A DNA stretch of 64,000 nucleotides from Tichowtungia aerotolerans (GTDB lineage: Bacteria; Verrucomicrobiota; Kiritimatiellia; Kiritimatiellales; Tichowtungiaceae): assembly GCF_009905215.1 (NCBI RefSeq), contig NZ_CP047593.1:1554900-1618899 (forward strand), read 5' to 3'. The position numbers and the translations under genes are program-made. This document shows positions 25,335 to 32,830 of this stretch, in pieces (the stretch's first letter is position 1; every line of letters starts with the position of its first letter). Below the pieces are notes generated by a model that was not told where the DNA came from, did no database searches, and worked only from the letters and a program-made list of their open reading frames with translations.

Positions 25335-26519
25335 CTATTTTTTTTTGCGCCGGGCTCTGGCGGTTGCCTTTTTTCGATAGCCGGTGGCGGAGAGGTCGGT
25401 TTCTTTGCGAAAGGTGTCTTCGAAACGGTTGGTGCTGTTGAAGCCCGATTCGCGCGCGATTCTGGAGACCGGCCAGTCGGTGTTTTCGAGCAGTTCTTTG
25501 GCCCGTTCGACATGGCAGCGGCTGATTTCCTTGTAGACTCCGTGGCCGACGACCTCCTGGAACCTGCGTTCGAGGGAGCGCCGTGAAATCGGCATGATGC
25601 TCATGACATCCGAAACGTCGATGAAACGGCCGGAGTGGTTGCGGATGTAGCGCAGGGCATCGGCGACATACGGGTCATCCACGGTCAGGAAATCGGATGA
25701 ATTGCGCAGAACGACGCCGACGGGCGGAATCACCACGTGGGTTTCTTTCGGAGTTCTGCCGGCCATCAGTGCGGCCAGTATTTTCGCGGCCTGATAGCCG
25801 AGCTGTTCACCGGAGAGCGCGATGCTGGACAGGTTCGGGGTGGCCAGGTTGCAGAGAATCTCGTCGTTGTCGACGCTGATCAGGCAGATGTCTTCAGGGA
25901 CCCGCAGTTTCAGCCGGCGGCAGGCCCGGAGGATTCCGTAGCCGACCCGGTCGCTGGAGGCAAACACCCCGACCGGCGGCACCAGCTGTTTGACGGCTTC
26001 GATGTAGTGGTTGCTTTCAATCCATTCTTCATCCAGCTGTCGGGTATTTGCGGCCGGGCGGATCCAGCATTTGGTGCAGAGTGCGTCATGCCCGGCGAGT
26101 TCTTCGACAAAGGCTTCGCAGCGGCGCTGAGAATAGTCCCATTCTTTGGGGCCGATAAACGCAAAACGGTCCAGGTCGTGTTCCAGCAGATGTTCGGCTG
26201 CCATTTTGCCAATGGCTCGGTCATCAAAGGTGACGGATGGAAACGAGTACTCGAGGGACGGCCGCGACGTCGTTACAACCGGTATGCCTTTGGAGGCCAG
26301 AACACGGAGGTGTTCCTTGCGGTATGCCGGGGCAATAATTCCGTCTCCTTTCCAGTGTTTGAGGTCCGCCCATGTGGAAAAAGAAATCGGTTCTTCGCTC
26401 CGGGTCTGAATATCCCATGGACCGTGCTTGCGGGTGTAGGCGATAATTCCCTGCACGATCTGGCGGGTGAAGTCGGAGTTCAGAGAAAAGCGCAGCGCAA
26501 CCTTTTTATGTTCAACCAT
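25335..26519 (-). CDS. XylR-type regulator (periplasmic-binding fold plus AraC HTH)
   Basis: 394 aa hybrid regulator: N-terminal LacI/periplasmic-binding-like sensor (residues 5-275; FASSDRVGYG near 185, SVDNDEI near 213) and C-terminal AraC/XylS double HTH (about 287-385; MPISRRSLERRF and the family signature near ESGFNSTNRFEDTF). XylR of E. coli has this architecture and activates through direct-repeat sites. Its position in the middle of the operator-bearing genes makes it the best candidate to bind the 22-bp-spaced sites. An operator variant (O7) sits 22 bp before its start, suggesting autoregulation. The effector is probably a sugar released from the target glycan. Confidence 0.9.
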   Translation of the reverse strand: MVEHKKVALRFSLNSDFTRQIVQGIIAYTRKHGPWDIQTRSEEPISFSTWADLKHWKGDGIIAPAYRKEHLRVLASKGIPVVTTSRPSLEYSFPSVTFDDRAIGKMAAEHLLEHDLDRFAFIGPKEWDYSQRRCEAFVEELAGHDALCTKCWIRPAANTRQLDEEWIESNHYIEAVKQLVPPVGVFASSDRVGYGILRACRRLKLRVPEDICLISVDNDEILCNLATPNLSSIALSGEQLGYQAAKILAALMAGRTPKETHVVIPPVGVVLRNSSDFLTVDDPYVADALRYIRNHSGRFIDVSDVMSIMPISRRSLERRFQEVVGHGVYKEISRCHVERAKELLENTDWPVSRIARESGFNSTNRFEDTFRKETDLSATGYRKKATARARRKKK

Positions 26520-26539
26520 CGTACGGCTCCTTTGAACGT

Positions 26540-26571
26540 CTGGCGCAAAATAATCATATCTTTTGCGCCGA
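26540..26571 (-). promoter_or_regulatory. Operator O7 in front of the regulator gene (inverted-repeat form)
   Basis: GGCGCAAAA (26542-26550) and TTTTGCGCC (26561-26569) form a perfect 9-bp inverted repeat, still with 22-bp half-site spacing. It ends only 22 bp from the regulator ATG, so a bound regulator would overlap the promoter or leader. Confidence 0.65.
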
Positions 26572-26611
26572 AGTCAATTCGGAAGGCTACTGCGATCCAC
26601 TCGGAGAGTCC

Positions 26612-26663
26612 GCCCTGCCTGTCAATTGTCGAATGAACCGGCAGGGCGAGGCGTTGTCTCGCC
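26612..26663. repeat. Double hairpin between regulator and LamG-type gene
   Basis: GCCCTGCC (26612-26619) pairs with GGCAGGGC (26640-26647); a second stem GGCGAG (26645-26650) pairs with CTCGCC (26658-26663). It could terminate the 26700 gene on the minus strand, without a clear T-tract, and looks like the other intergenic GC hairpins. Confidence 0.55.
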
Positions 26664-26699
26664 GAAGCGGAAAGAGTGAGGGAGATCCGGGCTGCGGTA

Positions 26700-27497
26700 T
26701 TACTGATAGGGCAGCACGTCTTCTACGCGTTCTCCAAAGCGCAGTTCGTCGATGATTCCTTCGGCTGTGCTCTTTTTATCAAAGCTGAACGTTTTGATTG
26801 GGTTGAGTTCGAGGCCTTTGATTTTCACCGAGGCCATCGCCGTGAGCTCTGCATCGCGCAGGTCTTTCGGGTTCAGGAACGCAGTGACCGAACCGTCATC
26901 AGATTTTGACCCGACGTTTTCAACTTTCAGGACAATCAGGGTGAGTTCCATCGGCGTCATTCCCGGTTGGCTCTGGAACAGGCCGTCTTTCGGTTTTCCT
27001 GAAGCTTGCACGGCGGACTGAATACGCCAGCGGTTCTGTTCCTTGCGTCCATTCATAACCTTGAACTGCATTTCCCCTTTTTCATCCAGAAACTGAATGT
27101 CCCAGCCGTAGCCGACCTGTTCGTCCAGCTGTGTCAGAAAAGAAATCCAGACGGTTCCTTCCAGTGCTTTATCCAGATTGCGTGTCAGCGCGCCTTTGCC
27201 GGAGCCGGCCGGTTTACACAGCATGCAGCCGGGCGCGGTCACAAGCGTATTGCCTTTGGCGTCGGTATGTGTGACCGGTTTTTTCGATGCAATATAGCGG
27301 CGGCTGTTGCCGTCGTTGCTGCTGAGATCAACCTGCCATGGTTCAAAGCCGGTTCCGCCGTTGGTTCCGAGCAGCTCCGCCCGATGTTCATAATCTGCCG
27401 GAACGCTGAACCCGTCGTACGCTTTCAGTTCGGCGGATGCATTGAGCAGGGTGGCAGCGGTCATGATAAGGCCTGTCTTCAGTATGGATGAATTCAT
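26700..27497 (-). CDS. Small secreted LamG-like protein
   Basis: 265 aa with signal peptide (MNSSILKTGLIMTAATLLNASA). One beta-sandwich domain that parallels the central part of the 17148 protein (WISFLTQLDEQ, ELTLIVLKVE, IDELRFGE). ATG 27497 is chosen over a longer upstream frame because of the Shine-Dalgarno AGGAGGAG. It is divergent from the PL8 lyase and shares a two-operator control region with it. A carbohydrate-binding or surface role is likely. A copy of the 17-bp palindrome lies in its 5' leader. Confidence 0.78.
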   Translation of the reverse strand: MNSSILKTGLIMTAATLLNASAELKAYDGFSVPADYEHRAELLGTNGGTGFEPWQVDLSSNDGNSRRYIASKKPVTHTDAKGNTLVTAPGCMLCKPAGSGKGALTRNLDKALEGTVWISFLTQLDEQVGYGWDIQFLDEKGEMQFKVMNGRKEQNRWRIQSAVQASGKPKDGLFQSQPGMTPMELTLIVLKVENVGSKSDDGSVTAFLNPKDLRDAELTAMASVKIKGLELNPIKTFSFDKKSTAEGIIDELRFGERVEDVLPYQ

Positions 27498-27508
27498 ATT
27501 CTCCTCCT

Positions 27509-27525
27509 TTTCCAATGCTTGGAAT
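27509..27525. repeat. 17-bp dispersed palindrome (TTTCCA-N5-TGGAAT)
   Basis: Between the -10-like box and the ribosome site of the LamG-like gene, so it would form a hairpin at the mRNA 5' end. Confidence 0.8.
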
Positions 27526-27529
27526 CTTA
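27524..27529 (-). promoter_or_regulatory. -10-like box for the LamG-like gene
   Basis: TAAGAT on the minus strand, 32 nt beyond the proximal half-site of O8a, at the same spacing as at O1, O3 and O10. Confidence 0.45.
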
Positions 27530-27560
27530 GTTGCCGGTTCTTTTGATCCAAAGAAAATAT

Positions 27561-27590
27561 CTGCGCATAAAAGCCCCACAATTTGCGACG
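27561..27590 (-). promoter_or_regulatory. XylR-type operator O8a (minus-oriented)
   Basis: On the minus strand: CGTCGCAAAT then ATGCGCAGAT, half-sites 22 bp apart (27562, 27584), pointing to the 27497 gene. Confidence 0.75.
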
Positions 27591-27621
27591 TGTCGTAATT
27601 TGTGGGTCTAGCTTGCGCAAT
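27591..27621 (+). promoter_or_regulatory. XylR-type operator O8b (plus-oriented)
   Basis: TGTCGTAATT then TTGCGCAAT, half-sites 22 bp apart (27592, 27614), pointing to the PL8 lyase. It abuts O8a, so divergent genes each have their own site. Confidence 0.75.
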
Positions 27622-27687
27622 TGTTTTCTTGTTAAAAATCCGGACCCGGCAAAGCATATGGACCAACAAATACGACTCGGGAGTGTT

Positions 27688-30612
27688 ATGAATAGAAATT
27701 TACAGACAGTCTGTTTTGCGGTGGGGGTTCTTTTGTCCGGGGTTGCGCAGGCGGCATCGGGTGAGGTGGCGCTGGTTGCAGAAGATCCTGCATCCCCCAT
27801 CATTTCATTTGAAAGCAGCGAGCTGCCCGGATCGCTCCAGTCCGGCGGCGGATCAGCGGTTCAGCTGAGCACTCGGCATTACTTGAACGGCTCCCGGTCG
27901 CTCGAGTGGAAATGGAATGGAACGTCCGATCTTTTTTTTGATCGCAAGATTCCTTTCGTATCCGATCAGAAAGCCTATCAGCAGCTCAAACGCGGCGCCG
28001 TGAGTGTTTTTTCGTTCTGGGTCTACAGCGAGAAAGCACTGCCGGGAGCACAACTTCGGGTCGAGTTCGGCAAGGAGGACTGCGGGTTTGACTTCGGTCT
28101 CAACTTTACCGGCTGGCGCACCTGTTCGGTGGCCTTTACCCGCGATATGGATGGCACGCCCCGCGACGGAATGCGCGGCCTGAGGATCAAGGCTCCCGCG
28201 AACGTGCCGGCCGGCGAACTCTTTATCGACCGTATCATTCTCGCATCTGTCGATGACATTCGTTATCAGTGGCCCGACCCTCAGGTTCCGTTTGTGAAGG
28301 GGACCGGTCATACGACGATGGAAATCACTCCGATTCCGGACGCGGTCTCTGACACGCCGGACGAGCGCGCAGTTGTTGATCGTCTTGAGGCACAGCTTGA
28401 ATCCGAAGTCCTCCTGGAAGAACCCGTTTCCTCCAATGCGGTGGATCAGATACAGGCGCAGTTCGAAGAGCTGGATATCAAAATGAAAGACGGCGTGGTA
28501 ACCGGTCGTCACGTTATCTTCTCACGGAGCTCCTTGCACGACCGGCAGGATTCGGTTTATCCGCGCGAGCTGACGGCACAGGACAAATATCTGATGTCGC
28601 AGTATGCCGAACTGCGTGACTATACCGATTTCATGCAGCATATCGCAAAAGTGTATCGCACACTGCCTCCGGAAAGTCCGGGCGCGTTGCAGCTGCGGAA
28701 TATTTTCATACTGATGAGCCGTCATTTGCTGGATCAGGGCTGGCAGGAGAACAGCGCGCTCTATACCACCCATCATTTCGGTTATGCCTCGCGCGGCTGG
28801 TATGTCGCCGTTTTCCTGATGCGCGACGAGCTGGCCAGAGAAGACCTGCTCGACCCGGTCGTGCGTTCACTCATCTGGTACATGCGCGAAAAGGTGGACT
28901 TTGCAAAAATGGAGTTCGATCCGGCCGCCGGAACCGACCTCGACTATGTCAATACACTTTCAAAAGCCCATCTGATGACCGTGCTGTCCCTGCCGGACGG
29001 CCCGCCCAAAACCGTGCTGGTCAGAAAATACAGCGGTTATTTTTCCGACCTGCTGGCCGCGGATACACGCGGCACGCTCGGCGGCATCAAGGCGGATGGC
29101 ACCGCGTTCCATCACGGTGGCAACTATCCGGGTTATTCCTTCCCGGCATTCCGCTCCGCGGCCTTCATCTGCCGTCTTCTCAACGGAACACCGTTTGCCA
29201 TCCGGGAAGACGCGCTGAAAAATCTGAACAAAGCACTGACTGCGGCGGCGATCTACAGCAATCCGGAAACCGGAATCGGACTCAGCGGACGGCACCCGTT
29301 CGGTGAATCATCGGTGCTGTCCCTGACCGATGCATTTCAGGATGTGGCCGAGTGCGGACATCCTGTGGAACTGGACCGCGATCATATGCCGGATGGTCAC
29401 TGGTCGTTCAACTACGGCTGTTTCGGGATTCACCGCCGGGACGGAAAAATGGTCACCTTCAAAGGATACAACCGCTACGTCTGGTCGTCTGAAATCTATA
29501 CGCGCGACAACCGCTACGGCCGCTACCAGAGCCACGGCAGTGTGCAGATTATGAACCGCGGCGGTCGCGCCGCCAGTGGCTGGGTGGAGGATGGCTGGGA
29601 CTGGAACCGCCTGCCCGGAACCACCACTATTCACCTGCCTCTCAATCTGCTCGAAAACCCGAAAAAGGGAACCCTCATGGCCCGCTCGGACGTCCGCTTC
29701 AGCGGCAGTTCCAATCTGGGCGGACGCTACGGAGTTTTTGCCGCCCACATTAAAACGCCGGACATCAAAAACTTTGATCCGACCTTTGAGGCGCGCAAAT
29801 CCATGTTTTGCTTCGACGATCGTATCATCTGCCTCGGCGCCGGCATCACCAACCGGACCGAGGACTATGCGACTGAAACCACGCTGTTCCAGCACGCATG
29901 GAAAGACGGACAAACCCCGGTCTGGATGAACAGTCCAACTGCGATTACGAACCTTCCGTATACAGCCAAAGAAGGCGGGGCATCCCGCTGGCTGGTCGAT
30001 GCTCACAGCAACGGCTATGTGATTGCCAAAGGTGATCCCGTGCGCCTGTCCATTTCGACGCAGAATTCGCGCCACGAAAAAACAAAAGAGCCGACACAGG
30101 GCGACTTCGTAACCGCCTGGATCGATCACGGCGAAGCGCCGGACGGCGCTTCGTATGAATACGCCATCCTGCTCAACGGTACATCGCAAACAACCGCCGC
30201 GTTTGCCGCTGCTCCACCGTACACCGTTCTGCGCAACGACCCGCAGCTGCAGGCTGTTCGCGACCAAGAGAGCGGCGTCACTGCCTATGCTTTCTTTAAA
30301 GGCGCCTCCAGGCCGGTGGATGATCTGATTCTATATACCGACAAGCCGTGCCTCATTATGACACAGAAAAAAGACAGCAAGCTGACCATGAGCGTCAACA
30401 ACGCCGACCTGCGCATTATTGGTGCCGACTCCGCCTACACCACCGACGAAGAAAGCCGTCCCGGCTGGGTCGACATCCTGCTGTCTGGAAAATGGGAGCA
30501 GGCAACGCCCAATGAAAAAGTGACCCTCAAAGACCGCGACGAAAACACCTTCATCTCCGTATCCATCCACCACGCCATTCCCGAAGAGTTTGTGTTGAAG
30601 AAGAGGCGTTAA
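27688..30612 (+). CDS. Secreted PL8 chondroitin ABC-type lyase
   Basis: 974 aa with signal peptide (ending SGVAQAA). Extensive resemblance to Proteus chondroitin ABC lyase I over its whole length (1021 aa in that enzyme). Catalytic residues are present: His/Tyr in FHHGGNYPGY near 473-482, Arg in GRHPF near 534, Glu in SSEIY near 601, plus DNRYGRYQSHG and DWNRLPGTTTIHLPL. It should eliminate at hexosaminide-uronate bonds of chondroitin/dermatan sulfate to give unsaturated disaccharides. ATG 27688 has GGGAG upstream; a 35-codon upstream extension is rejected because it covers operator O8b. No palindrome copy inside, unlike its neighbours. Confidence 0.92.
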   Translation: MNRNLQTVCFAVGVLLSGVAQAASGEVALVAEDPASPIISFESSELPGSLQSGGGSAVQLSTRHYLNGSRSLEWKWNGTSDLFFDRKIPFVSDQKAYQQLKRGAVSVFSFWVYSEKALPGAQLRVEFGKEDCGFDFGLNFTGWRTCSVAFTRDMDGTPRDGMRGLRIKAPANVPAGELFIDRIILASVDDIRYQWPDPQVPFVKGTGHTTMEITPIPDAVSDTPDERAVVDRLEAQLESEVLLEEPVSSNAVDQIQAQFEELDIKMKDGVVTGRHVIFSRSSLHDRQDSVYPRELTAQDKYLMSQYAELRDYTDFMQHIAKVYRTLPPESPGALQLRNIFILMSRHLLDQGWQENSALYTTHHFGYASRGWYVAVFLMRDELAREDLLDPVVRSLIWYMREKVDFAKMEFDPAAGTDLDYVNTLSKAHLMTVLSLPDGPPKTVLVRKYSGYFSDLLAADTRGTLGGIKADGTAFHHGGNYPGYSFPAFRSAAFICRLLNGTPFAIREDALKNLNKALTAAAIYSNPETGIGLSGRHPFGESSVLSLTDAFQDVAECGHPVELDRDHMPDGHWSFNYGCFGIHRRDGKMVTFKGYNRYVWSSEIYTRDNRYGRYQSHGSVQIMNRGGRAASGWVEDGWDWNRLPGTTTIHLPLNLLENPKKGTLMARSDVRFSGSSNLGGRYGVFAAHIKTPDIKNFDPTFEARKSMFCFDDRIICLGAGITNRTEDYATETTLFQHAWKDGQTPVWMNSPTAITNLPYTAKEGGASRWLVDAHSNGYVIAKGDPVRLSISTQNSRHEKTKEPTQGDFVTAWIDHGEAPDGASYEYAILLNGTSQTTAAFAAAPPYTVLRNDPQLQAVRDQESGVTAYAFFKGASRPVDDLILYTDKPCLIMTQKKDSKLTMSVNNADLRIIGADSAYTTDEESRPGWVDILLSGKWEQATPNEKVTLKDRDENTFISVSIHHAIPEEFVLKKRR

Positions 30613-30640
30613 TTTGAGCCGGAAGAGACCGTGAAGGATT

Positions 30641-30654
30641 GAGCACGATTGCTC
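30641..30654. terminator. Short hairpin between convergent genes
   Basis: GAGCA-CGAT-TGCTC in the 40-bp gap between the PL8 stop and the stop of the lipoprotein gene. Weak stem; bidirectional terminator is only a possibility. Confidence 0.3.
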
Positions 30655-31165
30655 ATATATTTTGAATCTGGTCGTCCCAGACAAAGCTGGTCAAAGACCA
30701 GTTTCCATCGGATTGATAGAAGATGAAGCGCCATACTAAAGGAACGTTTTTACATTTAGCCAGATATATAAACTTGACGAGGGAATTGCTGACGAGTTGT
30801 TCATCGACAAGTTCGTATCCTATGCATTTTCCATAACGGTTTTGCAGAAGAGCGAGCTGCTTTTGGGTTCCTTCACATGCTCCATCCATTTCGGACTCGG
30901 GGAGAATAGTGTACTTCTTCATCTCTTCAAATGCTGATTCTATATCGTTATCTCCGACAAACCCCATGATCTTGTCACAGATGTCTCTGAGCTCTAAAAT
31001 GTCTTCAACCGTCTCAGCATCTTTATTGCCTAGTGTAGAAGTAAGATCCTTTCTTCGTGCAGTTTTTTGTATCTCACTAATTTTTTCCAATACCTCATCG
31101 CTAGCACTTTTGTCTTCACAACCAGCAAGAGCGACTAAAAGCGCGAAAATCCAAATGTATTTCAT
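30653..31165 (-). CDS. Hypothetical lipoprotein
   Basis: 170 aa with a lipoprotein signal peptide and lipobox LVALAGC (Cys 16). The rest is charged and helical, followed by a C-terminal portion rich in Trp/Phe (WRFIFYQSDGNW). No family recognised. Its base composition is visibly more AT-rich than the surrounding catabolic genes, it is on the opposite strand, and it has no operator. It may be a recent arrival between the two units of the regulon. Confidence 0.65.
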   Translation of the reverse strand: MKYIWIFALLVALAGCEDKSASDEVLEKISEIQKTARRKDLTSTLGNKDAETVEDILELRDICDKIMGFVGDNDIESAFEEMKKYTILPESEMDGACEGTQKQLALLQNRYGKCIGYELVDEQLVSNSLVKFIYLAKCKNVPLVWRFIFYQSDGNWSLTSFVWDDQIQNI

Positions 31166-31261
31166 GATTCTTCCTGAATTTAAAATTGTTTATGCGTGAT
31201 CCATCTTTCATCGAAAGACCGACCTAGAGCGTAATCAACATCTTGTGTTGATGTAAATATC

Positions 31262-31278
31262 TTTCCCGGGGTTGGAAA
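31262..31278. repeat. 17-bp dispersed palindrome, one mismatch (TTTCCC-N5-TGGAAA)
   Basis: Intergenic, upstream of operator O9. Confidence 0.65.
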
Positions 31279-31324
31279 AAAGAAAATATCATGTGTCATG
31301 ATGAGGTTTACGTAAATTTTGATA

Positions 31325-31341
31325 TTTCCAAAGGTTGGAAA
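31325..31341. repeat. 17-bp dispersed palindrome, exact arms
   Basis: Intergenic, 36 bp upstream of operator O9. Flanks (GATA before, CAG..CCTGTT after) resemble the copy at 36796. Confidence 0.85.
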
Positions 31342-31376
31342 CAGATCCTGTTCATCCTGTTGTCCGGCTAAAATTT

Positions 31377-31407
31377 TGTCGCAAATTAGAGCGTAACATT
31401 GCGCAGT
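31377..31407 (+). promoter_or_regulatory. XylR-type operator O9
   Basis: TGTCGCAAAT then TTGCGCAG, half-sites 22 bp apart (31378, 31400), 43 bp upstream of the sulfatase ATG and heading the sulfatase-sulfatase-fucosidase-CBM9 operon. Confidence 0.75.
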
Positions 31408-31449
31408 TCTTCGGTTGTTGTGCGGATGGTTTTCGGGGAGACTTCAATC

Positions 31450-32829
31450 ATGGACGCACAACCGAATATTCTTTTTATTATGACCGATCAGCAGCAGGCG
31501 GAGACGCTGAGCTGTCTGAACCATTCGTTGGTGAACACTCCGAACCTCGACCGCATTGCGGCGCGGGGTGTTAATTTTACAAAGGCGTATTGCCCGAGCC
31601 CGGTCTGCGGTCCGTCGCGCACATCGATTTTCTGCGGCGAATATCCAGCCAAAACCGGAACGGTTAAAAACTACATTCCCTACAACAGCGGGCTGCAGGT
31701 TCTTCCGGAGGCGCTGCGCAGTGCAGGGTATGAAACCGCGCTGGCGGGCAAGCTGCATCTTGCGCCGATTGAGGATGCGCATGGTTTTGAAGAAAAACAT
31801 CTGCACGACGCGGGCTACGATATTTATCGCGACGACGAACCGGCCAACTCCGAGTATGTGCAGTGGCTGGCCGATAAGCGCGGATGCGGCGTGGATGAAA
31901 TTGTTGACCAGTTCAATGAGGACGAGGCGTGTTTAAAAACCGACACCTTTCGGTTCATTATGGGATCGAACTGGCGCACGGAGGAGGAGCACTCCAATAC
32001 ATGGGTCACCGAATGCACGCTCGATTTTCTGCGCAAAGAACATGATCGGCCTTTCTTTATGTTCACGTCCTATTTCGGCCCGCATCAGCCGATGATGCCG
32101 CCGGAACCGTGGGCCTCGATGGTCTCGCCGGACGACATTGAACTGCCGCCGGAATTTATGACCTCCACCGACGATAAGCCGCTGGCGGCAGAAAAGCAAA
32201 CGTCGAGCCCGATTCTTAAAAACGGACTGACCGAACAGCAGTACCGCGAGGCGCTGGCGGCTTATTACGGGCAGATCATGATGATCGACCACGGCGTCGG
32301 CCGCATCCTCGACGAGCTGGACGCGCAGGGGCTGGCGGACAACACCATTATCGTCTTTACGGCCGATCACGGCGACCATGCCGGACAGTTCGGCCTCTTT
32401 TTCAAAAGCACCATGTATGAAAACGCCGTGCGCGTGCCGCTGCTGGTTTCCGATCCATCCCGGACGACCGGCGTTTGCGGGAAGCTGGTGAATAATCTCG
32501 ACCTGTACGCCACGCTGCTCGAATGCGCCGGGGTGGACGCTCCGCCGACGGCATCGCGCTCGCTGGTGCCGTTGCTCGATAATCCGGCATCTTCAGAGTG
32601 GGAGAATGTTACCTACAGCGAACTTTATCCGTGGACCATGGTTGCGAAGGATGACTGGAAGCTGATCCGCTTCCGCAACGAGGACGGCACACAGGTGCAT
32701 GAACTGTATCGTCTGGATACCGATGTGGCCGATTCTTCCAATGTTTGGAATCAGCCGGAGACCGCTGCCGTTCAGAATGAACTGGTTGCGCTGCTGGACC
32801 GCTGCGAAGAAAAGGCAAAGGGGAAGTAA
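31450..32829 (+). CDS. Cytoplasmic Cys-type sulfatase A
   Basis: Family S1 sulfatase of 459 aa. The formylglycine motif CGPSR begins at Cys53; metal-binding residues include DQQQ near 13 and FTADHGDHAG near 312. Maturation requires a formylglycine-generating or anSME enzyme, not in this window. ATG 31450 follows GGGGAGA. No signal peptide, so it desulfates oligosaccharides after uptake. First gene of the O9 operon, 1 nt from the next sulfatase. SNVWN near 431 is from a palindrome copy. Confidence 0.9.
   Translation: MDAQPNILFIMTDQQQAETLSCLNHSLVNTPNLDRIAARGVNFTKAYCPSPVCGPSRTSIFCGEYPAKTGTVKNYIPYNSGLQVLPEALRSAGYETALAGKLHLAPIEDAHGFEEKHLHDAGYDIYRDDEPANSEYVQWLADKRGCGVDEIVDQFNEDEACLKTDTFRFIMGSNWRTEEEHSNTWVTECTLDFLRKEHDRPFFMFTSYFGPHQPMMPPEPWASMVSPDDIELPPEFMTSTDDKPLAAEKQTSSPILKNGLTEQQYREALAAYYGQIMMIDHGVGRILDELDAQGLADNTIIVFTADHGDHAGQFGLFFKSTMYENAVRVPLLVSDPSRTTGVCGKLVNNLDLYATLLECAGVDAPPTASRSLVPLLDNPASSEWENVTYSELYPWTMVAKDDWKLIRFRNEDGTQVHELYRLDTDVADSSNVWNQPETAAVQNELVALLDRCEEKAKGK
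32735..32751. repeat. 17-bp dispersed palindrome (CTTCCA-N5-TGGAAT)
   Basis: In sulfatase A; read as SNVWN. Confidence 0.75.
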
Positions 32830-32830
32830 C

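Noticed and set aside
24285-25586. 433-codon plus-strand frame across two minus-strand genes
   Set aside because: It overlaps the hydrolase, operator O6 and the regulator on the opposite strand and has no recognisable domain.
27583-27687. Upstream extension of the second PL8 gene
   Set aside because: It would translate operator O8b and hide the signal peptide that begins at 27688.
29308-30267. 319-codon minus-strand frame
   Set aside because: Antisense shadow of the PL8 lyase.
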